A DNA stretch of 44,752 bases, taken from Clostridia bacterium (GTDB lineage Bacteria > Bacillota > Clostridia > Oscillospirales > CAG-272). The translations under genes were made by a program, and so were the position numbers. The notes beneath the pieces are model-generated. The model saw only the letters and a program-made list of their open reading frames with translations. It was not told where the DNA came from and ran no database searches. Shown here in pieces: positions 22,320-31,940 of the stretch. Within the stretch, counting starts at the first letter, position 1. Each line of letters opens with the position of its first letter. The DNA lies in NCBI GenBank assembly GCA_017483125.1, contig JAFULU010000128.1, forward strand, positions 1 through 44,752, written 5' to 3'.

Positions 22320-24557
22320 TTGAAAGACACCGAAATCAAGCAGTCTCCTGCCAGAGAGCGCATATGGAGCCTCCCCACGGGAGGAGACGAGACCATACAG
22401 AAGGAAGCGGTGGAAGCCCTCGGAAGTGCTCTGGGGATCACCCCCCTGACCGCTCGCCTGCTTTGCAACCGCGGCTACACCGACCCCGCCTCCGCCGAGC
22501 TGTTTTTCGGCAACGACGCGCGGGTCTGGCACGACCCCATGCTCATGGCGGATATGAAGTACGCCGTGACGCGGGTGCTGGAGGCCGTGGAGCAGCATGA
22601 ATCCATCGTCATCTACGGCGACTACGACGTGGACGGCGTGACCTCGGTCACCTCCCTGTACCTTTACCTCACGGGGCTGGGAGCCAAGGTGACCTGCTAT
22701 ATCCCCAACCGACTGGGGGAGGGCTACGGTATGTCGGTAGCCGCCGTGGACCAGCTGGCCGCCGATGGGGTCAGCCTCATCATCACGGTGGATACGGGCA
22801 TCACCGCCCATACCGAGATCGCCCACGCCGCCGCGCTGGGGGTGGACACCGTGGTCACCGACCACCACGAGTGCCACGCCGATATTCCCCTGTGCTGTGC
22901 CGTGGTCAACCCCCACCGCCCCGATTGCCCCTACCCCTTCAAGGAGCTGGCGGGCGTTGGTGTGGTCTTCAAGCTCATCTGCGCCTGCGAGGCCACCCGC
23001 ATGGGGATCTCCCCCGCCGAGGCTCTGGAGCGGATGGGCAACCGCCTCATTGATCTGGTGGCCATCGGCACCATCGCCGACGTTATGCCCCTGGTCGGAG
23101 AGAACCGCTACATCGTCACCCGCGGTCTTGCCATGCTGGACCACACCGACCGCCCCGGCCTCGTCGCCCTGCTGGACGCCATTTCGGGGAGCGGAAACAG
23201 TAAGTCCGCCTCGGCGGGCGGGAAGAAGCCCCGCCGCAAGGTCAATTCGGGACTGGTGGGCTTTGGCATCGCCCCCCGTATCAACGCCGCCGGCCGCATC
23301 GCCCACGCCATGATGGCGGTGGATCTTCTGCTGGCCGATACCCCCGAGCACGCCGAGGAGATGGCCGCCGAGCTCTGCGCCATCAACACCCACCGCCAGA
23401 CCGAGGAGAACGCCATCGCCGAGCAGGCCTACGCCATGATCGACGCCCAGCTGGAGGACGCCCGCAAGAGCGGGGAAGCACCGCCCTCGGTCATCGTTCT
23501 GGAGGACGACGGCTGGATGCAGGGCGTGGTGGGCATCGTGGCCTCCCGCATTACCGAAAAGTACGGTCTGCCCTCCATCCTTATCTCCTTTGAGGGAGCC
23601 GTGGACGGAGTGCCCAGCGAATACGATCTGGGCAAGGGCTCGGGCCGCAGCATCAAGGGACTCAATCTGGTGGAGGCTCTGGCCGACAGCCGTGAGCTTC
23701 TGGCCCGCTTCGGCGGTCACGAGCTGGCCGCGGGTCTGACCATCCGCCGCAAAGATATTCCCGCCTTCCGCAAGCGCATCAACGAGTACGCCGCCGCCCT
23801 GCTTACCGAGGAAATGACCGCCGTTCGCTACGAGGCGGACGCCGTCTGTGAGGCGGGGGAGCTGACCATGCGGCAGGCCGAGGAGCTGGAGCGATTGGAG
23901 CCCTTCGGCGTGGGGAATCCTACCCCTACCCTCATTCTCAAGGACGCCGTCATTCATCGGGTCATCCCCCTGGGCGGAGGCCGCCACACCAAGCTCACCG
24001 CCTTCAAGGACGGCCAGATGCTCCAGGCCATCTGGTTTGGCATCGCCCCCTCCAAGCTGCCCGTGGCGGCAGGGGATACGGCCGACCTGCTCTTCCAGCT
24101 CAACATCAACGACTACCAGGGGGTGCGGAGCCTTCAGCTCATTCTGCAGGATATGCGCCCCGCCGAGTCTGCCACCCTTGCCCGCCGCATGGAGGACACC
24201 CGCCTCTCCCAGGTGCTGGAGGGCGCGCCCATCTCCCCCTCGGAGGAGCTTGTCCCCGACCGTGAGGAGATCGCCGCGGTCTTTACCGTCCTGCGCTCGG
24301 ACGCCCGTCTGGGAAATATGACGGTCAGTGAGCGGAGCCTTCTGGAGCGTGCCAACCGCGCCCCCGGGGCCTCCATCAACCGCGTCAAGCTCAACCTTAT
24401 CCTGCGCATTCTCACCGAAATGGGCGTCTGCCGCGTGGAGGACCCCACCGAGGGCTACTTCGTCTTTGAGGTGAACTTCGCCACCCAAAAGACCTCCATC
24501 GACGCCTCTCCCCTCCTCTGCCGCCTGCGAGGCCAGCTGAAGGCGGGGAACGCCTGA
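22320..24557 (+). CDS. recJ: Single-stranded-DNA-specific exonuclease RecJ
   Basis: RecJ degrades single-stranded DNA 5' to 3' in recombination and mismatch repair. The 745-residue product has the DHH phosphoesterase motifs YGDYDVDG (99-106), ITVDTGI (about 155-161), TDHHE (180-184) and the later IAPRINAAGR. The DHHA1 domain follows with SGRSIKGLNL and FGGHELAAG, then a C-terminal OB-type domain and a winged-helix-like tail. The start is TTG at 22320 after GAAAGGA; no in-frame ATG precedes the conserved N-terminus. It is separated from cdaA's operon by element H2 and a hairpin cluster. rel follows 37 bases downstream, so recJ-rel-dtd are probably co-transcribed. Confidence 0.96.
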   Translation: MKDTEIKQSPARERIWSLPTGGDETIQKEAVEALGSALGITPLTARLLCNRGYTDPASAELFFGNDARVWHDPMLMADMKYAVTRVLEAVEQHESIVIYGDYDVDGVTSVTSLYLYLTGLGAKVTCYIPNRLGEGYGMSVAAVDQLAADGVSLIITVDTGITAHTEIAHAAALGVDTVVTDHHECHADIPLCCAVVNPHRPDCPYPFKELAGVGVVFKLICACEATRMGISPAEALERMGNRLIDLVAIGTIADVMPLVGENRYIVTRGLAMLDHTDRPGLVALLDAISGSGNSKSASAGGKKPRRKVNSGLVGFGIAPRINAAGRIAHAMMAVDLLLADTPEHAEEMAAELCAINTHRQTEENAIAEQAYAMIDAQLEDARKSGEAPPSVIVLEDDGWMQGVVGIVASRITEKYGLPSILISFEGAVDGVPSEYDLGKGSGRSIKGLNLVEALADSRELLARFGGHELAAGLTIRRKDIPAFRKRINEYAAALLTEEMTAVRYEADAVCEAGELTMRQAEELERLEPFGVGNPTPTLILKDAVIHRVIPLGGGRHTKLTAFKDGQMLQAIWFGIAPSKLPVAAGDTADLLFQLNINDYQGVRSLQLILQDMRPAESATLARRMEDTRLSQVLEGAPISPSEELVPDREEIAAVFTVLRSDARLGNMTVSERSLLERANRAPGASINRVKLNLILRILTEMGVCRVEDPTEGYFVFEVNFATQKTSIDASPLLCRLRGQLKAGNA

Positions 24558-24594
24558 TACCTACGCCGCTATACCCTTCGTGAAAGGAACCCAT

Positions 24595-26835
24595 ATGGAA
24601 CAAACACCATCCGTCAGTACAGACAGACTATTTGAAATACTCCGCGCCACCGGCAAGAAGTACGACCTTGCTAAGATCCAGGCCGCCTTTGCCTATGCGG
24701 ATGCCCTCCACGCGGGCCAGTTCCGCAAGAGCGGTGACGCCTACATCACCCACCCCATTGCCGTGGCCGAGATCGTGGCCAGCCTCGAGCTGGATACCGA
24801 CTCCATCTGCGCCGCCCTGCTCCACGACACCGTGGAGGACTGCGGTGAGAAGACCAACATTCAGGAGATTGCCAAGCGCTTCGGTGCCGACGTGGCCATG
24901 CTGGTGGAGGGTCTGACCAAGATCGTGGCTCTCCAGATCGACGACAAGGAGGAGGCCCACATCGAGACCCTCCGTAAGATGCTCCTGGCCATGTCCAAGG
25001 ACGTCCGCGTCATCTTCATCAAGCTCTGCGACCGCCTCCACAATATGCGCACCCTGGACGCCAAGCCCGACCACAAGCGCCGCATCACCGCCCTGGAGAC
25101 CATGCAGGTCTACGCTCCCCTGGCCCACCGCCTGGGTATGCAGAAGATCAAGCAGGAGCTGGAGAATCTGGGTATGCAGTACCTGGACCCCATCGGCTAC
25201 GTGGAGGTGCGGGACGAGATCGAGCGCAAGTACGGTATGAGCCTGGGCTTCATCGAGAACATCCGCAGCATCGTGGCGGAAAAGCTCACAGAGAACGGCA
25301 TCAAGTTCCATCTGGAGGGGCGCATCAAGACCGCCTACTCCATCTACCGTAAGATGTTCAAGCAGAACAAGTCCTTCGACGAGATCTACGACTTCTACGC
25401 CATGCGTATCATCGTGGACACCGAGCTGGAATGCTACACCGTTCTGGGTATCATCCACGAAATGTTCAATTCCATCCCCGGCCGCTTCAAGGACTATATC
25501 TCCATCCCCAAGCCCAATATGTACCGCTCCCTCCATACCACCGTCATCGGTCGGGACGGTATTCCCTTTGAGGTCCAGATCCGTACCTGGGAGATGCACC
25601 ACATCGCCGAGTACGGTATCGCCGCCCACTGGAAGTATAAGTCGGGTGCCACCTCCAAGGAGGACATGGACAAGAAGCTGGAGTGGATCGCCCGCCTCAT
25701 CGAGACCGAGGACGGCACCCGCGACCCCGAGGAGTTCATGACCGCCCTGAAGATCGACATCTTCCACGACGAGGTCTTCGTCTTCACCCCTAAGGGAGAC
25801 GTCCGCGCCCTGCCCCAGGGTGCCACCGTCATCGACTTCGCCTACGCCATCCACTCCGAGGTGGGCAACAAGATGCTGGGTGCCAAGATCAACGGCAGCA
25901 TCGTCCCCATTGACCGCGTGCTGGAGAACGGCGAGATCGTGGAGATCCTCACCTCCTCCGCCGCCAAGGGACCCAGCCGCGACTGGCTGAACATCGTCCG
26001 CACCGGTGAGGCCCGCAATAAGATCCGCCAGTGGTTCAAGCGGGAAAAGAGAGCCGACAACATCATCGTGGGTAAGGCCGCCATTGACGCCGAGGTCAAG
26101 AAGCTGGCCCCCGGTCTGCCCGAGTCCAAGCGGGCCGAGGCCGTGGCCGCCGTGGCCTCCCGTATGGGCTACTCCACCGTGGAGGATATGTACAACTCCA
26201 TCGGCTACGGAGAGCTGCCCGTGACCAAGACCCTCCGCCGCCTCAAGGACGAGGTGGAGGCCATGACCCCTCCCGAGATCCCCGAGGAGGTGGCCTCTTC
26301 CGCCAAGATGACCGCCGAGGACGTGTCCCAGGTGGTCACCGCCGCCCGCCCCCACAATCTCAAGCATAACAGCGGTATCGTGGTGGACGGAGCCGAGGGC
26401 TGTGCCGTCAAGTTCGCCAAGTGCTGTAACCCCCTCCCCGGCGACGAGGTGGTGGGCTTTGTCACCAAGGGCTTCGGCATCTCCATCCACAAGCAGGACT
26501 GTCCCAACTACGTCCAGAGCCGTGACAACATGGATCTGGTGGACCGCTGGAAGCCCGCCCACTGGGAGGGAGCCGCCAACGAGTCCAGAGGAAGCGTCTA
26601 CGAGGCCCTTCTCCAGATCCATACCCTGGATACCGTGGGTGTGCTGGCCGACATCACCGCGGCTCTGGCCGACATGAAGGTGTCCATCCTCCAGATCAAC
26701 TCCCAGAAGGCAGGGTCTGACCGCGTCATCATCAACCTCAAGGTCAGCTGTAAGAACGTGGATCACTACTACTCCATCGTGTCCCGCCTCCGCTCCCTGA
26801 AGAACGTTCTGGACGTCATCCGCGGATTCTCGTAA
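24595..26835 (+). CDS. rel: Bifunctional (p)ppGpp synthetase/hydrolase Rel
   Basis: Rel makes and degrades (p)ppGpp in the stringent response. The 746-residue product has an HD hydrolase domain (ITHPIAVAEIV near 51-61, LLHDTVED with H77-D78) and a synthetase domain (GRIKTAYSIYRKM near 242-254, PNMYRSLHTTV). The RFKD motif at 297-300 is the basic RXKD form found in bifunctional enzymes, not the EXDD of synthetase-only RelA. A TGS domain (VFTPKGDVRALPQGATVIDF), a zinc-finger/CC domain (FAKCCNPLPGDEVVGF) and a C-terminal ACT domain follow. GAAAGGAACC precedes the ATG at 24595. Hydrolase His and Asp are intact, so both activities are expected. Confidence 0.97.
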   Translation: MEQTPSVSTDRLFEILRATGKKYDLAKIQAAFAYADALHAGQFRKSGDAYITHPIAVAEIVASLELDTDSICAALLHDTVEDCGEKTNIQEIAKRFGADVAMLVEGLTKIVALQIDDKEEAHIETLRKMLLAMSKDVRVIFIKLCDRLHNMRTLDAKPDHKRRITALETMQVYAPLAHRLGMQKIKQELENLGMQYLDPIGYVEVRDEIERKYGMSLGFIENIRSIVAEKLTENGIKFHLEGRIKTAYSIYRKMFKQNKSFDEIYDFYAMRIIVDTELECYTVLGIIHEMFNSIPGRFKDYISIPKPNMYRSLHTTVIGRDGIPFEVQIRTWEMHHIAEYGIAAHWKYKSGATSKEDMDKKLEWIARLIETEDGTRDPEEFMTALKIDIFHDEVFVFTPKGDVRALPQGATVIDFAYAIHSEVGNKMLGAKINGSIVPIDRVLENGEIVEILTSSAAKGPSRDWLNIVRTGEARNKIRQWFKREKRADNIIVGKAAIDAEVKKLAPGLPESKRAEAVAAVASRMGYSTVEDMYNSIGYGELPVTKTLRRLKDEVEAMTPPEIPEEVASSAKMTAEDVSQVVTAARPHNLKHNSGIVVDGAEGCAVKFAKCCNPLPGDEVVGFVTKGFGISIHKQDCPNYVQSRDNMDLVDRWKPAHWEGAANESRGSVYEALLQIHTLDTVGVLADITAALADMKVSILQINSQKAGSDRVIINLKVSCKNVDHYYSIVSRLRSLKNVLDVIRGFS

Positions 26836-26863
26836 ATCTACCGAACAGTAAGGAATCAATCAT

Positions 26864-27328
26864 ATGAAAGCAGTCATTCAACGCGTGACCTCCGCCTCGG
26901 TGGAGGTGGACGGAGAAAAAATCGGCTCCTGCGGCCACGGCCTGCTCATCCTTTTGGGCGTGGCCACGGGGGACACCGAGGAGGATCTGGACCGTATGCT
27001 CCAGAAGACCGTCAAGCTCCGCATCTTCGAGGACGAAAACGGCAAGATGAACAAGTCGGTGCAGGACATCGACGGCGAGATGCTGGTGGTGTCCCAGTTC
27101 ACCCTGCTGGCCAACTACAAGCACGGCAACCGCCCCGACTATCTGGGTGCCGCCGCCCCTTCTGAGGCCAACCGCCTCTACGAGCTGTTCGTGGAAAAAG
27201 CCAAGGCCTGCGTCAAGCACGTAGGGCACGGGCAGTTCGGCGCGGACATGAAGGTGAGCCTTCTCAACGACGGACCCGTGACCATCGTCATGGAGAGTGA
27301 GGTTTTGAAGCCCGCCGCAAAGGGGTAA
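26864..27328 (+). CDS. dtd: D-aminoacyl-tRNA deacylase
   Basis: Dtd removes D-amino acids (and Gly mischarged on tRNA-Ala) from tRNAs. The 154-residue product is a typical length and shows MKAVIQRVTSASVEVDG at the start, the SQFTLLA motif (about 77-83), and near the C-terminus GQFGADMKVSLLNDGPVTI, which carries the cross-subunit Gly-cisPro-type pocket NDGPVT. GNRPDYLGAA replaces the more common GNRPSF form. It follows rel by 28 bases with TAAGGA upstream, a common gene order in Bacillota. Its TAA stop is the first bases of repeat element R2. Confidence 0.97.
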   Translation: MKAVIQRVTSASVEVDGEKIGSCGHGLLILLGVATGDTEEDLDRMLQKTVKLRIFEDENGKMNKSVQDIDGEMLVVSQFTLLANYKHGNRPDYLGAAAPSEANRLYELFVEKAKACVKHVGHGQFGADMKVSLLNDGPVTIVMESEVLKPAAKG

Positions 27329-27599
27329 ATTGCAGTTTTGCGGTGTGTTTGCGCAGGCGGAAGATAACACTCACCTAAATGCCCGCGTTCTCCCCCACCC
27401 GCTTCGCGGGAGCCCCCTCCCGGAGGGGGCCTCATACCTTGCCCCGCGGAAATCTGTTACCCGATAAGTAATTTTGCCCCGCGCCCCAAGGCTCCCTCCG
27501 GGAGGGAGCTCCCGCCCGCAGGCGGGTGAGGGAGAACGCGCACATAGAAACACGCAATTCGCTACGGGTAGCAAACTCACCGACAAACCCAAATTTGAA
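27326..27599. repeat. Palindromic repeat element R2 with terminal motif
   Basis: The left end TAAATTGCAGTTTTGCGGTG starts on the dtd stop codon. The right end, read inward, is TTCAAATTTGGGTTTGTCGG (27580-27599), the terminal motif also seen in R1. Inside are two inverted copies of a double-hairpin module: left 27384-27431 (CCCGC/GCGGG then GCCCCCTCC/GGAGGGGGC) and right 27490-27540 (GGCTCCCTCC/GGAGGGAGC then CCCGCC/GGCGGG), both bounded by CGCGTTCTCC. The 167 bases between 27600 and the hemZ start hold no gene I can support. Confidence 0.75.
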
Positions 27600-27766
27600 T
27601 ATAGCAAACCATTTCCTTTACCCAACCAAAGAAAGATACAAGCATGAACCAAAACCGCAAAGCCTCTCTTCGCAATACCCCTTCGCCTGATCCCCGCATG
27701 ACCCCTGCTACGGAGGGAACGCCCTCCGCCAATGCGACCAAAATTCAGGAATATTCGGAGAAAATC

Positions 27767-29275
27767 ATGAGACTCTATATAGAAGGACCCGTCAACAAAT
27801 ACTACATACAGACCCTCTGTATGATCTTTTTCCCGGGCTCCAAATTCTCGGACGACGAGCCTGTTACCGAGAATACCCCCGAAATGTGGGTCACCCTGAC
27901 CAAATCCCCCGAAACGGGTATTGACGTCACCGCCAAGCTCTCCTACCGCGGCCAGACCGCCGAGGTAGCCCGCCACTACGACTACGACGAGAATTACACC
28001 AAGGAACGCCGTGAGAAGATCGCTTTGGGCGACGCCGTGACCTCGGTCTGTGAGCAGGTCATGGGCTACCGCTCCTCCTGGGGTATGCTGACGGGTGTCC
28101 GTCCCTCCAAGGTGGCCACGGAATTACTCCAGAAGGGCATGAGCAAGACCCGCATCCGCAAGGAGCTGACCAAGGATTACTTCGTCATCCCCAAGAAGGC
28201 GGCCCTGGCCACCGACGTAGCCATCAACGAGGCCCGCCTCATCGGCACCCCCGGCAGAAAGGATTGCTCGGTCTACATCTCCATCCCCTTCTGCCCCACC
28301 CGCTGTGCCTACTGCTCCTTCGTCTCCTATACCTCCAAGCGGCTCCTCTCCCTCATTCCCGATTACCTGATCCGTCTGGTGAAGGATCTGGAGGAGACCT
28401 TTGCCACCATTGACCGTCTGGGTCTGCGCCTGCGCACCATCTACGTGGGCGGCGGTACCCCCACCATCCTGGAGCCGGATCAGCTGGCCTACCTTCTGGG
28501 GGCTGTGGAGCGCATGACCGACGTCCGCGCCCTGGAGGAGTACACCCTGGAGTCGGGCCGTCCCGACACCATCACCGCCGAGAAGCTGGCGGTGGCCAGA
28601 GAGTACGGCGTGGGCCGCGTCAGTGTCAATCCCCAGACCCTCTGCGATGACGTGCTCCGCAACATCGGCCGCGCCCACAACACCGAGATGTTCTACAAGG
28701 CCTACGAGACCGCCCGTGCCTCGGGGATCCCCGTCATCAACACCGATCTCATCGCGGGTCTTCCCGGGGACAGCTTCAAGACCTTCTCGGCCTCCTTCGA
28801 CGGCATCATGGCCCTGCGCCCCGAGAACGTTACGGTACATACCTTCTGCGTGAAAAAATCCGCCGAGCTGCGGAAGGAGGGACCGGACGTCTACTCCATG
28901 CGGGGCGGCGACACGGGTAAGTGCGTGGACTACTCCCAGATCCAGTGCGCTCACGAGGGGTATATTCCTTACTATATGTACCGCCAAAAGAATACCGTGG
29001 GCAACTTCGAGAACGTGGGCTTTGCCCTCCCCGGCTACGAGGGACTCTACAACATCTACATGATGGAGGAGGTCCACTCCATCTTCGCCGCGGGCGCGGG
29101 TGCCGTCACCAAGCTGGTGGATTACGCCCCCGTGGACGGCTCTCCCCGCTTCATCGAGCGGCTGTTCAACCCCAAGTATCCCTTTGAGTATCTGGACGAG
29201 TCGGGGGAGAACGCCAACCGCGAGAAGCTGGCCCGCGCCGAGGCCTTCTACCGCGAGCGGAATATGCTGGACTGA
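27767..29275 (+). CDS. hemZ: HemZ-type coproporphyrinogen III oxidase-like radical SAM protein
   Basis: The 502-residue product is a radical SAM enzyme of the HemN/HemZ group, which acts on coproporphyrinogen III without oxygen. The cluster motif is PFCPTRCAYCSF (C176, C180, C183), followed by YVGGGTPTIL and the HemN-type NTDLIAGLPGDS. The N-terminal domain (about 1-165) is HemZ-specific. I chose the ATG at 27767 because MRLYIEG matches the usual N-terminus, length fits the family (about 500) and GGAG precedes it. An in-frame ATG at 27644 would add 41 low-complexity residues with a poor ribosome site. No other haem genes are present, so its actual substrate here is uncertain. Confidence 0.88.
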   Translation: MRLYIEGPVNKYYIQTLCMIFFPGSKFSDDEPVTENTPEMWVTLTKSPETGIDVTAKLSYRGQTAEVARHYDYDENYTKERREKIALGDAVTSVCEQVMGYRSSWGMLTGVRPSKVATELLQKGMSKTRIRKELTKDYFVIPKKAALATDVAINEARLIGTPGRKDCSVYISIPFCPTRCAYCSFVSYTSKRLLSLIPDYLIRLVKDLEETFATIDRLGLRLRTIYVGGGTPTILEPDQLAYLLGAVERMTDVRALEEYTLESGRPDTITAEKLAVAREYGVGRVSVNPQTLCDDVLRNIGRAHNTEMFYKAYETARASGIPVINTDLIAGLPGDSFKTFSASFDGIMALRPENVTVHTFCVKKSAELRKEGPDVYSMRGGDTGKCVDYSQIQCAHEGYIPYYMYRQKNTVGNFENVGFALPGYEGLYNIYMMEEVHSIFAAGAGAVTKLVDYAPVDGSPRFIERLFNPKYPFEYLDESGENANREKLARAEAFYRERNMLD

Positions 29276-29318
29276 TCCCCACGCCAACGGCTATTCTCCC
29301 CGAAAGGAGACTCCCAAC

Positions 29319-30287
29319 ATGAAACTGTTTTCTTCTCCCGATCCCGTCCGCCTGCCCCTGACCTTTGACAGCCCCGCCCAAGGGGTGGCTCTGGTCAAGG
29401 AGAACGAGGAGGACTTCGATGCCCGTCTGAACGCCGCCGCCGAGGCTATCTGCGCCGACTGCGTGGCCCACGGCGTGAAGGTCATCCGCCTGTCGGGTCC
29501 CACCTGCGCGGGCAAGACCACCACCGCCGACAAGCTGACCGCCGTGCTGGAGGCCGCGGGACGGGTGGTGTACCCCATTTCCATCGACGATTTCTTCTAT
29601 GGCCGCGACGTGCTGGAGGCCATGGCCGAGAGCCGCCCCGACGGCAAGCTGGACTACGATTCGGTGGCCGCCATTGACCTCCCCGCCCTGGCCGCCTGCG
29701 TCCGTGACCTCATGGAGAAGGGAAGCGCGAAGATTCCCGTGTTTGATTTCGTCACGGGCTACACCGAGGATTACCGCGACCTCACCGTCCCCGAGGGAGT
29801 GGAGCCCATCTTCCTCTTCGAGGGCATCCAGGCGGTCTACCCCGAGGTGGCGGCCCTCTTCGCGGGCATCCCCGAGCGGAGCATCTTCATCAACGTCATG
29901 AAGGAGACGGTCCTGGTCGCCCCCGACGGCACCGAGCGGGTCTTCGCACCCGACGAGATCCGACTCCTCCGCAGACTGGTGCGGGACGAGGCCAAGCGGG
30001 GCACCTCCCCCGACTTCACCCTCACCCTGTGGCACAGCGTCCGGGACAACGAGGTGAACTCCATCTACCCCTACGCCCACACCTGCGACTACGGCATCGA
30101 CTCCAACATGGAGTTTGACGTGCATATGCTGGCACCCCATCTCCGCCGCATCTTCGCCGAGCAGCCCTGCGACGGGTTGGAGGTGGAGTGGTCCCGGCGC
30201 ATCCTCGCCTCCGTGGAGGGAGTGGAGGGCATTGATCCCACTTGCCTCGCGGAGAATTCCCTGTACCACGAGTTCATTCTGCTCTAA
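29319..30287 (+). CDS. Uridine kinase-like P-loop protein
   Basis: The 322-residue product has a Walker A motif LSGPTCAGKTTTA (58-70), then YPISIDDFFYGRD (about 85-97), where the Asp pair fits the phosphate acceptor/Mg site of uridine kinases. FDFVTGYTEDYRDL and PIFLFEGIQAVYPEVA, the EGI strand of this family, follow. The C-terminal half, with LLRRLVRDEAKRG and HMLAPHLRRIF, is typical of clostridial uridine kinase-like/phosphoribulokinase-family proteins. The true substrate (nucleoside or other small molecule) is not determined by sequence alone. GAAAGGAG precedes the ATG at 29319, and hemZ ends 43 bases upstream. Confidence 0.85.
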   Translation: MKLFSSPDPVRLPLTFDSPAQGVALVKENEEDFDARLNAAAEAICADCVAHGVKVIRLSGPTCAGKTTTADKLTAVLEAAGRVVYPISIDDFFYGRDVLEAMAESRPDGKLDYDSVAAIDLPALAACVRDLMEKGSAKIPVFDFVTGYTEDYRDLTVPEGVEPIFLFEGIQAVYPEVAALFAGIPERSIFINVMKETVLVAPDGTERVFAPDEIRLLRRLVRDEAKRGTSPDFTLTLWHSVRDNEVNSIYPYAHTCDYGIDSNMEFDVHMLAPHLRRIFAEQPCDGLEVEWSRRILASVEGVEGIDPTCLAENSLYHEFILL

Positions 30288-30338
30288 AATCACGGCTGAC
30301 CGCATACCCTGTAGGGAATCCTTTCCGCGAGGTATGCT

Positions 30339-31940
30339 ATGCTTCAAAACCGCACGACCAAACGCCCCTCCTTCCTCTCGGGGGTGGGGATCCTGACCCT
30401 GTCCTCCCTGATTGTCAAGGTCATCGGGCTTTTCTACCGCATCCCCCTTTTGAACTACCTCGGCACCGAGGGCATGGGGTACTTCAACACCGCCTACGAG
30501 CTGTACGCCCTGTTCTGCGTCATCTCCACGGCGGGGCTTCCCGTGGCCATGTCGGTGCTCATCGCCGCCTTTGAGGCGGAGGGAAACACACGGGACGCGG
30601 GGCGGGTCTTTCGGGTGTCTCTCGCCCTCTTTGCGGGGGTAGGGGGCATGGGGACTCTCCTGCTGTGGGGCTTGTCCGCTCCCTTTGCATCCCTTTTGGG
30701 CAGTCCCCTGTCTGCCGCCTGCATGCGGGCCATCTCCCCCACCGTGTTCCTCATCTGCCTGTCCTCGGCCTTTCGGGGCTACTTCCAAGGCAGGGGGCAA
30801 ATGCTCCCCACCGCCCTCTCCCAGGTCATGGAGGCGGCGGGAAAGCTGTTTCTGGGGCTGGCCTTCGCAGGCTTGGCTCTCTCAAGGGGGGAGTCCCTGC
30901 CCGTGACCGCCGCCTATGCCGTCATGGGGCTGACCGTGGGTACCGCCTTGTCGGTGGTGTACCTCCTCTGCCACAAGACCCTGACCGACCGCCGCGCCCC
31001 TCTTCCTGCCGCCTCTGCGGACGGTGGGACTCGCCCCGTCCTGAAGCCCTTGCTGGCCACCGCCATTCCCGTCACGGTGAGCGCGGGGATCATCAGCCTC
31101 ACCAAATGCATTGACCTCGCCCTCATCCTGCGCCGCCTTCAGGCCGTGGGCTATACCGCAACCGAGGCCACCGCCCTGTACGGATGCTACTCCACCCTGG
31201 CGGTGCCCGTGTTCAACATCCTGCCCTCTCTGACCACCTCGGTGGCCCTCTCCGCCACCCCCGCCCTGTCGGCGGCTCTGCAAAAGGGAAAGGAGGGGAT
31301 TCCCACCCTCAAAAAGACTGCCTCCTCGGCCTTGGGACTCACCCTGACGCTGGCGATCCCCGCCGCGCTGGGGCTTTCGGTTTTTTCGGAGGATATTCTG
31401 TCCCTGCTCTTTCGGGGTCAGCCCGCCGCCGTGGCCCAGGCCGCGCCCTGGCTCTCCTGCCTGGGGCTTTCGGTCCCCGCCGCCTGCCTCATTACGGTCA
31501 CGGGAGCCATGCTCCAGGCCGCGGGAAAGGCCCACAAGCCCATTGTCTCCATGCTCTGCGGCGTTACGGTGAAGGTGATCGTTGCCTATATCCTCTTGGG
31601 CCGCGACGGCTGGGGCATGGCGGGGGCACCCGTCAGCTCTCTGCTCTGCGATACCGTCATTGTGGTCTGCAATCTCGTTTTCATTGCCAAATACGCCCCC
31701 ACTATGCTCCCTACCCTCCGTCAGAGTGTGTCCCTCGTGGCTCTCCCTGCGGGTTTGGCGGTGGGAGCGGTGGCCTTGACCAAGCTGTTGCGCTCCCTGC
31801 TGGGCTGGCAGACCGTGACCTCACTTCATACGGTGGCTTCTGTTGCCTGCGTGGCCTGTCTGTACGGCGCGGGGCTTCTGACCGCCCTCTTACTCGGAAA
31901 ACAATTACCTATAGATAAAAAAGAAGGAACTACATCATGA
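30339..31940 (+). CDS. Polysaccharide/lipid flippase, SpoVB/MurJ-like (MOP superfamily)
   Basis: The 533-residue integral membrane protein has about 14 hydrophobic segments. The N-terminal motif SSLIVKVIGLFYRIPLLNYL followed by GTEGMGYFNTAYELYALF is characteristic of the SpoVB/YtgP branch of the MOP exporter superfamily, which move lipid-linked wall precursors or act in spore cortex formation. LLSLLFRG-like and GAMLQAAGKAHKPI segments in the second half agree. The start has only a weak GCGAGGT ribosome site. Its stop overlaps the mazG start (ATGA). The PdaA-like gene elsewhere in the window is compatible with a cortex role, but general lipid II flipping is equally possible. Confidence 0.85.
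   Translation: MLQNRTTKRPSFLSGVGILTLSSLIVKVIGLFYRIPLLNYLGTEGMGYFNTAYELYALFCVISTAGLPVAMSVLIAAFEAEGNTRDAGRVFRVSLALFAGVGGMGTLLLWGLSAPFASLLGSPLSAACMRAISPTVFLICLSSAFRGYFQGRGQMLPTALSQVMEAAGKLFLGLAFAGLALSRGESLPVTAAYAVMGLTVGTALSVVYLLCHKTLTDRRAPLPAASADGGTRPVLKPLLATAIPVTVSAGIISLTKCIDLALILRRLQAVGYTATEATALYGCYSTLAVPVFNILPSLTTSVALSATPALSAALQKGKEGIPTLKKTASSALGLTLTLAIPAALGLSVFSEDILSLLFRGQPAAVAQAAPWLSCLGLSVPAACLITVTGAMLQAAGKAHKPIVSMLCGVTVKVIVAYILLGRDGWGMAGAPVSSLLCDTVIVVCNLVFIAKYAPTMLPTLRQSVSLVALPAGLAVGAVALTKLLRSLLGWQTVTSLHTVASVACVACLYGAGLLTALLLGKQLPIDKKEGTTS

Noticed and set aside
24628-26859. 743-codon frame antisense to rel, and similar long frames antisense to recJ, asnS and mazG
   Set aside because: Composition artefacts over well-identified conserved genes.
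27644-27766. Longer N-terminus for HemZ
   Set aside because: Poor ribosome site, and residues before MRLYIEG have no counterpart in the family's usual start.
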